A stretch of 64,000 nucleotides of DNA from an uncultured Clostridia bacterium. Its GTDB lineage: Bacteria; Bacillota; Clostridia; UBA1381; UMGS1253. The position numbers were made by a program, and so were the translations under genes. The notes below the pieces were generated by a model. That model saw only the letters and a program-made list of their open reading frames with translations, did not search any database and was not told the origin of the DNA. This document shows positions 18,901-27,006 of the stretch, piece by piece; position 1 is the first letter of the stretch, and the number at the start of each line of letters is the position of its first letter. The DNA is taken from contig CAKSHB010000003.1 in assembly GCA_934456295.1 (NCBI GenBank), positions 1-64,000 on the forward strand. The letters are read 5' to 3'.

Positions 18901-21900
18901 CGAATGACAGCAGAATGCTCAGTGCAAGCAACTACAGAGCAACTACTGCGGCAGGACAAAATCAGAATGCGCGCAATGCGCTCAGTAAGAACAAAGGAAA
19001 GCTCAACGGTTTTGAGATGGGCCTTTCGGTAAATACATATGAGTTCAATGCAGGAGTTGACCTCGGCATAGGAATTGGACCGATAAGCTCCGCCTTCAGA
19101 ATGAGCCTCGGCGAAACGGGCAACGGCAAAATATGCCTCGACACCATATATTTTGAAATAAAGGGCTTTGAGGTGCCGATTGTGCCCGGGGTATCAAGCC
19201 TGAAGGGACTCGGCGGCGGTATATCGGATCTTGCAAAATCGATAAACTATAAGGGTGACGCAAGACCTCCCGTTACAGTAAACCTTATGGCGGTATTTGA
19301 CCTTGTGAAAGTAATGGTTATGCAGGCGGACTTGTCCGTGTCGGGCAACGGGCTGACCTTCAGCATAACGGGGGCGCCGAAGGGCTTTGACCAGATAAAA
19401 TTTATTGCGAAGGGTGAGTTTGACTGGACTACAGGCTTCAGCATGAGGCTATCGGGAACGGTTGATTTGTTCTCGGGAGTGGTTTTGGGAAATGTGTGTC
19501 TTGCACTGACGACAGAACCGCAGTTTTTCATGATGGGAAAAATAAACGGCAGTCTGAATATCCCGGGACTCGGACAGCTTGCCGGAGTGACGCTTGTTAT
19601 AACGAACAAATTTATTGCCGGCGGAGTCAAGATACTTATATTCAGCGGCGGATTTGTGTACTATTATGACAGCAATAAATTCAGGCTTCTGAAAGGCAGC
19701 GAGATAGATGAGCTTGAGGACATAGACCTCGACTCGCAGGAGATGTCGTCGGAAACGCAAAATCAGCATACAACGCACAGCTTCCTTGAGGTGCGCGAGG
19801 TTTATGACGCAGACGGAAAGGTACAGTTTATGGGCATAGGCTCGGGGGCGAAGCTTGTGACAACCACGGTTGACAGCCGCGTAAATTCGTCTTATGCCGC
19901 ATCGGGACTTGCAGCCGGCACACAGGAATTCGGCGCTGATGTGACAAACGAAATGATGAGCGGAAACGATGTTGTTCTGCGTGTATACTATGAAGGCGAC
20001 ACAGCTCCCGAATTTAACGTTACAAAGCCTGACGGCACAGGTTACGGCGTTGTTGCGTATGATTACAGCAAGACGCAGGACGAAAACAATGCAGCCGGTG
20101 CAAACATGCTGCTCAGCGAAAAAGAAGATGAGCAGACAGGCGCGGTTAAGAAATATGCATATATAAACCTTGCAAATTCCGATTTGAGCGCAGGCGAATG
20201 GAAGGTTCGTTCAACAAACGGTGTTGAGATAAGCGATTATACGGTTCTCACAATACCGACGGTTACACCGAAGCTTTCGGTTAATTCCGTAAGTATATCG
20301 GGCACACAGCTCAGCGCGGACTGGACGGCAGACGATAACGCAAAAGTAAGCATACTGCTTGTTCCGTGCGATAATAACGGCAAGCCTGTTATACAGTCGT
20401 TCACGGACGAGGAAGGAAACCTTATCGAAAACGAGCACCCTGGATATATTGTGGCAAGCGAAAAAGGCTCGGGCAGCAAGGCGATAGAGCTGAACATTCC
20501 GTCGGGACAGTATATCGTGAGAGTTGATTCGATACTGAATGAAAGCATGTATACGAGCACATATACAAACACTCCCATGAGATATGACAACCCGAACACA
20601 CTTGCACAGCCGCAGAATTTGTCGGCATGGGCAGGCGGCGACGGACGCCTTGACGTGAGCGCAGCGCTTCCGCCGAATGCAACGGGTGTGCAGTTTGATG
20701 TATACAAAAGACTTGCCGGAGGCGGCGAGGAAAAACTTACATCGATAGGCGGCTATGCGGGTGACTATGACGGAAAAGGAAATATAAGAACATATTTCAA
20801 GGGCGAGAACACGACGCTTGACGATAACGGCGCGGCAAAGAGTACATCTGCGATAGTGCCTGGTGAAACGTATTTTGTAAAAGCATATGCCGTAAACGTA
20901 AACGAAGGCAGCGGATATTTCACAAGCGAGCCTGTTTACAGTGCGGATATCTCGATACCCGTTCCGATACCGCCCGAAGCGGAGGTAAATGTTGTATCGT
21001 ATGACGCAAAAAATAAGGTTGACGATAAAAACAGAGCATATTTGCAGGCAAACAGCTCAAATGTGCTGATTGAGTATGATATCAAAAACTTCGGAAACGA
21101 GCCTAACGACGAGGTCAGCGTAAGATTTGATATCGACGAAAAGCAGTACGGCGACGTTATAACGAACAACGCCGCAAGCGGCTCAAAGGGATATGCGGCA
21201 TTTAACCTTACCGACGGCGACCATACGGTTGAGGTTGTGTTTATAAACAAAGCCGGTGACGTTGCTGTTGAAACGAGAAAGTTCTCCGTTGATACGACGC
21301 CTGCCGACATAAAGATCGAGTATCCGCAGAACGGAAGCCTCTTTGACCCGTCTGCCGGCATACCGATAAAGCTGACAACAGATGACAGCGTAACGCTGGA
21401 CATATACCTTGATGATACAAAGCTGGTTTCCGGCGAGCCGATTTCATATACCAAAGGAACCGACGGCGCAGGCAAAAACACATACAGCGTCGTATATGAA
21501 AAAACTCTGCCGGTTGATGCGCCGAAGTATTCTCATGAGGTGAAAATTGTTGCAGCGGATAAAAACGGAAACGCAACGGAGCATATTGCGACCGTTGTAA
21601 ACAAAACGGTTTCACAGATAAGCGGAATAAAGATAAAAGCAAACAAAGCGGTCGGCTCCGACATGACAGAGCTTACAGCAGTCGGACTCGGCACTGACGG
21701 CAGCGAGCTGAATATTGATATTGCGCAGAATAAATTTAAGTGGACACTGCTCTCAGACCCGTCACAGGCATCGATGTTTGTTGACAGAGGAAACAACGGA
21801 GCGGTTGTAATGCAGAACAGCGCAGCGTCGTTTGCCGTGAAGGCACAGTGGTCGCTCGGCGGCGGTGCATATCTTACAGACGTTTATGACTCGGGAATTA

Positions 21901-22976
21901 TCGGCACGCAAAATCAGCCGTCCGAAAGCAGCCATGGCGGAGGCGGCACAAGCGTAACTCCCGTTTTGCCGCCGGAGGTTGCAGAGTTGGTGAAGAAGGT
22001 TAAAGAGTCAATGGGCAGCGGCGCCGATGTTAACCCGTACAAGATGTATGCAGGTGTTGATTCTGTATCAAAGCAGGACGCAAATACTGTATTTGCAGCG
22101 GGAAAAGATATTGCAAAGGAAAATTATATCGTAATCGGAACAGACAAAAACACGGCATATTATGAAAACGGTCTGCCCGAAGGCAGCAAGTTCCGTTCAG
22201 ATATTATGCAGACTGCGTCGCTGACACCTATGGACAAATTGCTGATTGATCTTGAGGTTACAGGCGAAGGCAACAACTCCGATATCGGCATATACAAATA
22301 TGCGGACAGTGTCGGCAAATGGATTTATATCGGCGGCAGCTATGACGAGGCAAGAAAAATGATGTCGATAACGGTAAGCGGTGACGGCAGATATGCGGTA
22401 ATTGAAAATCCGAAAATGTCTGAACTGAAATTTGCCGATATAGACGGAAACTGGGCTAACCTCTACATAAGAAGCCTCGGTTATGCGGGTCTTGCGGACG
22501 GTTATCTCGAGGACGGCATAAGATACTTTAAGCCCGAAAACGAAATCACACGCGGCGAATTTGTGAAGATGCTTGTTTCGGCAAAAGGAATAAAGCTTGA
22601 CGGAGCAGACGTAAGCATGTTTGCCGACGGCGGAGAAATTGCCGAGTGGGCAGCGCCGTATGCTGCTGCGGCATATAAGGACGGCTGGCTCAAGGGTGAT
22701 GAAACGGAGCGCGGAATTGAGGCAAAGCTTTCGGATAAGATAACGCGTCAGGACGCAATGACGCTTGTGTACAGAGTGTTCTTTGACGGCGAAAAGGCGA
22801 GCGGCAGACTCGGATTTGCCGACAGCTCAAAGGTTTCGGCATATGCAGCGGACGCAGTAAGCTATCTGACCGAAAACGGAATTGTGTCGGGATATGAGGA
22901 CGGCACGCTCAGACCTTTGGACAGCCTGCTCAGAGAGCAGATTGCAAAGATACTGTGGATAAGCATACTGAAATAG
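15969..22976 (+). CDS. giant S-layer-anchored protein with C-terminal SLH domains
   Basis: 2335 residues. GTG start whose ribosome binding site (AAGGGGGG, 15955-15962) overlaps the stop of the previous gene, a sign of coupled translation. Signal peptide ends near residue 30 (V-F-A-S). Residues ~30-480 are beta-rich and unassigned; ~825-895 is a Gln/Ser/Gly-rich linker; ~1010-1260 is a Gly-rich beta region with M-x-L-S-G-T-V-D-L-F-S-G-V; ~1420-1660 resembles fibronectin III modules; ~1700-1900 holds Ig-like modules; ~2150-2335 carries three SLH domains (W-A-N-L-Y-I-R-S-L with I-T-R-G-E-F-V-K-M-L, then I-T-R-Q-D-A-M, then L-R-E-Q-I-A-K-I-L). SLH domains bind pyruvylated secondary wall polymer, so the protein sits on the cell wall. 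It may tether the partner protein encoded upstream. Function unknown. Confidence 0.85.
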   Translation: MKRKVSLRALSLILTLTLFAGIIPSNIVFASDTLSVGNGYIEVVMPADGSSYGINTLKGNPSKRFDDNQPLLYDGDDKFATSYTTVRIVKDFHGANEEVNDYVYGSSKGTMIQPPQEQQIDGENRAIVSVWSVDGVEVTQTLTINSNTASAHGGYANISYSYKNTNAESVWVGIRILLDTKIAGNDGGQFYKNGGSTPITKEVEFEGDSIPEWYSISDSVTYSTTTAYGLLKNSSMRRYPDAVQMAHWFNLANTLWDYEVNGSVNFDDYYNEYQYPDSAVAVMFNTEQVSPNQTLSVDTMYGVGELNGMESTSDFCVMTVTQDKLITANSDNSGYENNGEITLYVTIDNSDADSKQIVDGKLKLVFEDKLVDNELNMTQEPALWVATEKEEDETISVGTINRGEIKRNIPVKLKARPVYEKNKTNTDPDAPEIVYAPTEGYSLRKSIDTRKVTMQLTGDGTPIPSVASKIVTLPSLGAGVDIGFTGIDPKIIYYEGYSYFSVQGIGDNFGALADKANWSAYLRNVVTGDIINMDSFNCSADVINKQLGLLVDMGGVLGEFELTVEFKNNLAHLGKRVFSDAEDHIKTSTDEKYKNRGYSIAVIARTGAANDYAMRLFSAEAGAAPIEEQFEEYKEKIEESNGEILIEGRGVFKVLYREGITADNATSTKGMVISTNISETNTDLIGFETIPGSDNIKLNRIMYYNAMTPLRFTASGFDENGKPNEMRVDGDGDLSIINASTIWKHKFMIRMLLDDIYAYSDDDEGGLSNTVSPQLQLLGGGWLLQNMGGFIFTLNYGELGCQDGRYTINFSGSVSFPLGMNKDDDEAAAASNNGDTGAGETPRQTQWQAAHPSAAGNRSEQSSQQTAIAPTQQENQQASGSAGGNQTGSRNSKLFKEGNSATNTLGKFGDGGSLGISVDSILFGEHEDRDDENKITTGFVGIAASVELELPSSVFPAGGSQNNDSRLTSGAASSNPTANDSRMLSASNYRATTAAGQNQNARNALSKNKGKLNGFEMGLSVNTYEFNAGVDLGIGIGPISSAFRMSLGETGNGKICLDTIYFEIKGFEVPIVPGVSSLKGLGGGISDLAKSINYKGDARPPVTVNLMAVFDLVKVMVMQADLSVSGNGLTFSITGAPKGFDQIKFIAKGEFDWTTGFSMRLSGTVDLFSGVVLGNVCLALTTEPQFFMMGKINGSLNIPGLGQLAGVTLVITNKFIAGGVKILIFSGGFVYYYDSNKFRLLKGSEIDELEDIDLDSQEMSSETQNQHTTHSFLEVREVYDADGKVQFMGIGSGAKLVTTTVDSRVNSSYAASGLAAGTQEFGADVTNEMMSGNDVVLRVYYEGDTAPEFNVTKPDGTGYGVVAYDYSKTQDENNAAGANMLLSEKEDEQTGAVKKYAYINLANSDLSAGEWKVRSTNGVEISDYTVLTIPTVTPKLSVNSVSISGTQLSADWTADDNAKVSILLVPCDNNGKPVIQSFTDEEGNLIENEHPGYIVASEKGSGSKAIELNIPSGQYIVRVDSILNESMYTSTYTNTPMRYDNPNTLAQPQNLSAWAGGDGRLDVSAALPPNATGVQFDVYKRLAGGGEEKLTSIGGYAGDYDGKGNIRTYFKGENTTLDDNGAAKSTSAIVPGETYFVKAYAVNVNEGSGYFTSEPVYSADISIPVPIPPEAEVNVVSYDAKNKVDDKNRAYLQANSSNVLIEYDIKNFGNEPNDEVSVRFDIDEKQYGDVITNNAASGSKGYAAFNLTDGDHTVEVVFINKAGDVAVETRKFSVDTTPADIKIEYPQNGSLFDPSAGIPIKLTTDDSVTLDIYLDDTKLVSGEPISYTKGTDGAGKNTYSVVYEKTLPVDAPKYSHEVKIVAADKNGNATEHIATVVNKTVSQISGIKIKANKAVGSDMTELTAVGLGTDGSELNIDIAQNKFKWTLLSDPSQASMFVDRGNNGAVVMQNSAASFAVKAQWSLGGGAYLTDVYDSGIIGTQNQPSESSHGGGGTSVTPVLPPEVAELVKKVKESMGSGADVNPYKMYAGVDSVSKQDANTVFAAGKDIAKENYIVIGTDKNTAYYENGLPEGSKFRSDIMQTASLTPMDKLLIDLEVTGEGNNSDIGIYKYADSVGKWIYIGGSYDEARKMMSITVSGDGRYAVIENPKMSELKFADIDGNWANLYIRSLGYAGLADGYLEDGIRYFKPENEITRGEFVKMLVSAKGIKLDGADVSMFADGGEIAEWAAPYAAAAYKDGWLKGDETERGIEAKLSDKITRQDAMTLVYRVFFDGEKASGRLGFADSSKVSAYAADAVSYLTENGIVSGYEDGTLRPLDSLLREQIAKILWISILK

Positions 22977-23417
22977 AACCGCGTTAAGGTTACTGTTTTG
23001 GGGAAAATAAGAGAATACCCCCCTCTTTATAAACAGCGGCATGTGCCGCAGGGGCAACAATGCTTGTTGACCCGAATTGCAAACTGTCATTCTTTTATGC
23101 GCATCATATGCTTAATCCGCAGGAGGAGTATTATCAGCCGAGATTAAGAAATGTTGTGTATTCGTGTGTAAATTCCTAATTTCGAGCTGAATATATTTAA
23201 AATAAATACTTGTGCTTGTGCCGTCGGCAGCGACAGTATAACAGATATAATCGAAGTTGGGAGAACGTATGCTGAAATCCGAAGCGTTCTTTCCGCATAC
23301 AAAGATGGAGCAGTGTTGCTTCATGCAACCCCGCATTAAAAAATAAGGAAAATCGGTATTGACTTTGAGTCTTTAACAATATATAATCACATTTGCAGTA
23401 AAAACGGAGGTAAAATT
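22977..23417. other. intergenic region after the giant surface operon
   Basis: No convincing gene. There is a small hairpin (GCGGCA-TG-TGCCGC, 23036-23049) without a T-run and scattered short open frames without ribosome binding sites; the codons near 23110-23340 could be a worn-out remnant, but I recognise nothing. The promoter of the next gene sits at its right end. Confidence 0.5.
23359..23387 (+). promoter_or_regulatory. promoter of the SGNH hydrolase gene
   Basis: TTGACT (23359-23364), 17-base spacer, perfect TATAAT (23382-23387), 30 bases before the start codon. Confidence 0.8.
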
Positions 23418-24122
23418 ATGATAGAATCGGAACATGCAAAAAAGAACAATGTTTCATCAAAAGGACAGCTTGAGGAAACAAAATTCGTAAAAATAGTGAG
23501 AAAAGAAAACAGCCGTCTTAAGGTGCTGTTTGTGGGAAATTCAATCACACGCCATGCGCCCGCACCGCAGATAGGCTGGTACGGCGACTGGGGAATGGCG
23601 GCGTCGTGTGAAGAAAACGATTTCGTTCATCAGACAATGAAAGGCATTGAGGAAAAATACGGTCCGGCGGACTATTGCGTGGCACAGGCTGCGGAATGGG
23701 AAAGACGGTATTTTGAAGGTAATAAATCGCTTGAGGAATTTTATATACCCGCACGTGATTTTGGCGCCGATGTAGTGATTATACGCATAGGCGAAAATAT
23801 CAACCGTGACAAAAATAAAGAAATAAACTGCAAGCCGTATTATGACCAAATGATTAAATTCTTTGTGTCAAATCCAAAAGCAAAGGTAATAGTTACGGAT
23901 AATTTCTGGCAGATAGAAGTACTGGATAAGATTTTCAAAGAGGTAATAGACGAAAACGGATATACATATTGTAAAATAAGCGACCTTGAACGTGACGAAA
24001 AAACTATGGCTATAGGTCAGTTCGAGCATGAGGGTGTTTCAATGCACCCGAGCGATTACGGAATGAAGAAAATAGCGGAAAGGATATTGGAAAAAGTATA
24101 TGAAAAAGTACAGCTTGGGTAA
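23418..24122 (+). CDS. SGNH/GDSL-type hydrolase
   Basis: 234 residues, no signal peptide, so cytoplasmic. The serine is in V-G-N-S-I-T (residues ~42-47), the block II/III residues in I-R-I-G-E-N (instead of the usual G-x-N), and the Asp-His pair in M-H-P-S-D-Y-G near the C-terminus. These hydrolases act on acetyl or acyl esters, often decorations of plant or bacterial glycans. The start at 23418 has ACGGAGGT 7 bases upstream. No glycan gene is directly beside it, so the substrate is open. The last bases overlap a small open frame on the same strand. Confidence 0.8.
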   Translation: MIESEHAKKNNVSSKGQLEETKFVKIVRKENSRLKVLFVGNSITRHAPAPQIGWYGDWGMAASCEENDFVHQTMKGIEEKYGPADYCVAQAAEWERRYFEGNKSLEEFYIPARDFGADVVIIRIGENINRDKNKEINCKPYYDQMIKFFVSNPKAKVIVTDNFWQIEVLDKIFKEVIDENGYTYCKISDLERDEKTMAIGQFEHEGVSMHPSDYGMKKIAERILEKVYEKVQLG

Positions 24123-24267
24123 TGTGGGCGTTATAGTTTACGATAACGGTAAATTTGATATTGACAACGGAAAAACGGCGAATAAAACAACAGGGGAGGA
24201 TCGCCCGAATTTTGAGGTGAATGTTGACGGCAAAGTGAATGCTAAAAATACAAATAAAAAACGGTAA
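24100..24267 (+). CDS. small hypothetical protein, 55 aa
   Basis: Overlaps the end of the SGNH gene by 23 bases in another frame. The peptide is hydrophilic with repeated D-N-G/N-V-D-G-K phrases (Y-D-N-G-K-F-D-I-D-N-G-K-T). No strong ribosome binding site of its own is clear, so it may be a coupled small gene or the leftover end of a longer protein. Recognised as neither; low confidence. Confidence 0.3.
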   Translation: MKKYSLGNVGVIVYDNGKFDIDNGKTANKTTGEDRPNFEVNVDGKVNAKNTNKKR

Positions 24268-24304
24268 GCGTTAGTGAAGAGTGAATAGTGAAGAGGTAAT
24301 AAGT

Positions 24305-24343
24305 AAAAATCGACAAGCTTCCTTTGAAACTTGTCGATTTTTT
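24305..24343. terminator. bidirectional terminator between SGNH gene and tRNA
   Basis: A 13-base stem (24305-24317 with 24330-24342) with A- and T-runs at its ends; serves the plus-strand genes and the minus-strand tRNA. Confidence 0.85.
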
Positions 24344-24420
<77 letters not shown>

Positions 24421-24440
24421 TCATTCTCAACTACTAATAT

Positions 24441-24469
24441 AGTATAGCATATAAAAAGGCATTTGTAAA
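24441..24469 (-). promoter_or_regulatory. promoter of the tRNA-fMet gene
   Basis: Minus strand: TTTACA (24469-24464), 17-base spacer, TATACT (24446-24441), 21 bases before the tRNA. Confidence 0.75.
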
Positions 24470-24509
24470 GAGAAAAATAAAATATTTTTACAAAACCTTT
24501 TCGCGGTGC

Positions 24510-24538
24510 TTGTATCTGTGCCTGTTTTGTGTTACAAT
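24510..24538 (+). promoter_or_regulatory. promoter of metA
   Basis: TTGTAT (24510-24515), 17-base spacer, TACAAT (24533-24538). The expected start leaves a leader of about 30 bases, too short for a SAM riboswitch or T-box. Confidence 0.7.
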
Positions 24539-24574
24539 AGACATAATCAAAATGTGTAATGGAGGGATGACAGG

Positions 24575-25492
24575 GTGCCGATAAAAATTCCTAACGGGCT
24601 TCCGGCGGTAAAACGTCTTGAGAGCGAAAATATATTCGTAATGACCGAAACGGTTGCGGCAAAGCAGGATATACGTCCGCTGAAGCTGATATTTGTAAAC
24701 CTTATGCCGATAAAAATCGTTACGGAAACACAAATTCTCAGATATCTGAGCAACACGCCGCTGCAGATTGAGGTGGAATTTGTGCATATGCGTTCGCATA
24801 AGTCCAAGAACACGTCGCAGGAGCACCTTATGACCTTTTACGAAACTTTCGATAATGTGCGTCACAGAAAGTTTGACGGAATGATTATCACAGGAGCGCC
24901 GGTCGAAAACCTGCATTTTGAGGAGGTTGACTACTGGGAGGAGCTTTGTGAAATCATGGAATGGTCAAAAACGCATGTCACATCGACTTTTCATATATGC
25001 TGGGGAGCACAGGCAGGGCTGTATTACCACTATGGCATAAAGAAGCAAGAGCTGGAAAAGAAGATGTTCGGCGTGTTTGAGCATGGGGTGAACCGTACAA
25101 CATCAAAGCTTATGCGCGGTTTTGACAGTTCATTCTATGTGCCCCATTCGCGCCATACTACGGTGCTTAGGGAGGACATAGAGGCTGTGCCTGAGCTTGA
25201 AATACTGTCAGAGTCGGATGAGGCGGGTGTGTATATAGTATTTACAAAGGCAGGCAAACAGATTTTTGTGACGGGACATTCCGAATATGACGCATACACA
25301 CTGCATGATGAGTATATGCGCGATATTGAAAAGGGACTCAGCATAGATGTTCCGAAGAACTACTATCCGAACGATGACCCGACAAAGCCCCCGATGATGA
25401 GGTGGCGTTCCCATGCCAGTCTGCTGTATTCAAACTGGCTGAATTACTTTGTATATCAGATAACGCCGTATAATATCGATGAGATAAAATAA
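24575..25492 (+). CDS. metA: homoserine O-acetyltransferase (MetA family)
   Basis: 305 residues. Transfers an acyl group to homoserine, the first committed step to methionine. The nucleophile C142 is in H-I-C-W-G-A-Q-A-G. Residue 111 is Glu (I-T-G-A-P-V-E); in this family Glu111 goes with acetyl-CoA and Gly111 with succinyl-CoA, so the product is expected to be O-acetylhomoserine, the substrate of MetY at 1687. Catalytic H/E regions (H-S-E-Y-D near residue 230) are intact. GTG start with GGAGGG 8 bases upstream. Confidence 0.95.
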   Translation: MPIKIPNGLPAVKRLESENIFVMTETVAAKQDIRPLKLIFVNLMPIKIVTETQILRYLSNTPLQIEVEFVHMRSHKSKNTSQEHLMTFYETFDNVRHRKFDGMIITGAPVENLHFEEVDYWEELCEIMEWSKTHVTSTFHICWGAQAGLYYHYGIKKQELEKKMFGVFEHGVNRTTSKLMRGFDSSFYVPHSRHTTVLREDIEAVPELEILSESDEAGVYIVFTKAGKQIFVTGHSEYDAYTLHDEYMRDIEKGLSIDVPKNYYPNDDPTKPPMMRWRSHASLLYSNWLNYFVYQITPYNIDEIK

Positions 25493-25550
25493 TGCATGCC
25501 TTTCCATATTATAATATGCATGTGCAGCCGCATATATACAGAATATGTAT

Positions 25551-25585
25551 AAAAAAACAGATGCCTTTCTGACATCTGTTTTTTT
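25551..25585. terminator. bidirectional terminator between metA and the dockerin gene
   Basis: A 13-base stem (25551-25563 with 25573-25585) with A- and T-tails. Confidence 0.85.
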
Positions 25586-25612
25586 ATATAGTTATAATTA
25601 ATAAATAAAATT

Positions 25613-26305
25613 CTATTTTGTAAGATACTGACCGATTGTTGTTGTGGACGGAACCGACAAACCGATTTCGTTACGCAAAATCCAGATAGCGTCCGTACCG
25701 TCTACAAAACTGTTATGGTCAACGTCGCCGGCGTCAATATCGCAGCCTGTGGGGATGGACAAACCGATTTCATTACGCAAAATCCAAATGGCGTCCGTGC
25801 CGTCTACAGCGCCGCTTTTATCAACATCGCCGGAGAGATATGTTTCGCCCGATGTATCTGCAATTTTGAAATATTTTGCAGCAACGGTATCAACCTCGGT
25901 ACCGCCTACATAAACCGCATATGTACCTGCCGCCGTATTTGTGGGCAGACGGAACGTAAAGCTTGCGGCGCCGCTCGTATCCGATGTATCCTCATCTATG
26001 TATTTCAGAACATCTTTGTTGATAGCCGAGGAAAGCGTTGCCGAGCTGTCAACACATATAATCGTAACTTCTGCCTCGGGAAGCGAAATGTTGGTATTTA
26101 CGGTAATCAGAGCCGACTTTGATATTTCGGGTGCCGATGACGCAGTATCGGAAAGCACAACAGAAGAGTCGGTCGAAGCCAAAGTAACAGTTACCGTATT
26201 TGCGGCAAATGCCGATACGGACACAAGCATTGCAAATGCAGCGGAAACTGCCGCCGCGGCAAGTTTAAAATAGGCCTTTTTTGTCACAGAATAAAATTTT
26301 TTCAC
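25613..26305 (-). CDS. small secreted dockerin protein
   Basis: 230 residues. GTG start with AAAGG some 12 bases upstream (wide). A signal peptide ends A-F-A-A near residue 35. Residues ~36-145 form an Ser/Thr/Asp-rich beta domain like an Ig fold, no catalytic motif seen. Residues ~155-222 are a type I dockerin: two calcium-loop repeats (G-D-V-D-K-S-G-A-V-D-G-T-D and G-D-V-D-H-N-S-F-V-D-G-T-D), each followed by the same W-I-L-R-N-E-I-G-L helix. The repeats are also alike in DNA (about 25655-25730 and 25759-25834). Dockerins bind cohesins, so a scaffold protein should exist elsewhere in this genome. A dockerin attached to a domain without an evident enzyme is unusual. Own promoter at 26423-26451. 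Confidence 0.85.
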   Translation of the reverse strand: MKKFYSVTKKAYFKLAAAAVSAAFAMLVSVSAFAANTVTVTLASTDSSVVLSDTASSAPEISKSALITVNTNISLPEAEVTIICVDSSATLSSAINKDVLKYIDEDTSDTSGAASFTFRLPTNTAAGTYAVYVGGTEVDTVAAKYFKIADTSGETYLSGDVDKSGAVDGTDAIWILRNEIGLSIPTGCDIDAGDVDHNSFVDGTDAIWILRNEIGLSVPSTTTIGQYLTK

Positions 26306-26422
26306 TTATAAAACAACCTTTCCGCTCACGAATTTTAAGGCTGCCGCACGGTGTGAGCAAATATGCGCCGAAGCTTAAAAGCGGCACAAGCCATATACAT
26401 TACAATCCTATATTATAATACA

Positions 26423-26451
26423 ATTTTAAGTCATTTCAGCCAAATTGTCAA
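26423..26451 (-). promoter_or_regulatory. promoter of the dockerin gene
   Basis: Minus strand: TTGACA (26451-26446), 17-base spacer, TAAAAT (26428-26423), leaving a leader of about 110 bases. Confidence 0.75.
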
Positions 26452-26611
26452 GTATAAGTTTAGTTGTTTTTATAGATTTTTACACGCAGACATGCAGCGG
26501 TGCTGACAGTGTGAATTATAAAAGGAAAAAATTTTTACAAAAAACGTATTTTTACACAAAAGTATGGAAGGTTTTTTGTGAAAAATCAGAGAAATTTTTT
26601 GCAAAAACGTA
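26452..26611. other. AT-rich spacer between dockerin and rpoB promoters
   Basis: No gene; poly-A/T tracts only. Confidence 0.5.
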
Positions 26612-26640
26612 TTGACACTTGAAAAGATATGTGATAATAT
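26612..26640 (+). promoter_or_regulatory. promoter of rpoB-rpoC
   Basis: Perfect TTGACA (26612-26617), 17-base spacer, TAATAT (26635-26640). Confidence 0.75.
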
Positions 26641-26646
26641 TATAAA

Positions 26647-27006
26647 TTGCATTATAAGCTAAAATGAGCATAAAGTGCCCGCATGAAAGCGGACAGAAAA
26701 ATTTAATCTTCATAAAGTGCTCATATATATTGTAGCACAGCGGAATATAAAAAGCAATATCGGGAAATAATAAAATTAATTTGTATATTTTTCCCGGGGG
26801 TTATATCTGCTGATTATTATTATGTAATTGTGAAAGTTTTTATACATTGTACGGCATGGAGGAATTTACCGAAAGCAGACGGCGTTCTCCGTGTGCCGCA
26901 AAAAGCCGATAAAGATGAGCTCAGGCCTCTTTCACTCCTGACAGACTATCCTAAGGTGACATCTGCGGCAAACATCTGCACAAATTTTTAACGAGGTGAT
27001 ATGCTG
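26647..27006 (+). promoter_or_regulatory. long structured 5' leader of rpoB
   Basis: About 360 bases lie between the expected transcript start and the rpoB start. It has a 10-base direct repeat (CATAAAGTGC near 26669 and 26712) and a long-range stem (CGGCA/GGAG around 26861-26870 pairing with CTCC/TGCCG around 26889-26903). No ribosomal-protein gene is encoded here, unlike the usual rplJ-rplL-rpoB order. A regulatory leader is plausible; no known RNA class was recognised. Confidence 0.4.

Noticed and set aside
23112..23346. Small frames between the giant operon and the SGNH gene
   Set aside because: No ribosome binding site or recognisable residues; the sequence may be a decayed remnant but cannot be named.
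24421..24574. SAM riboswitch or T-box before metA
   Set aside because: The promoter leaves only about 30 bases of leader and no specific core is seen.
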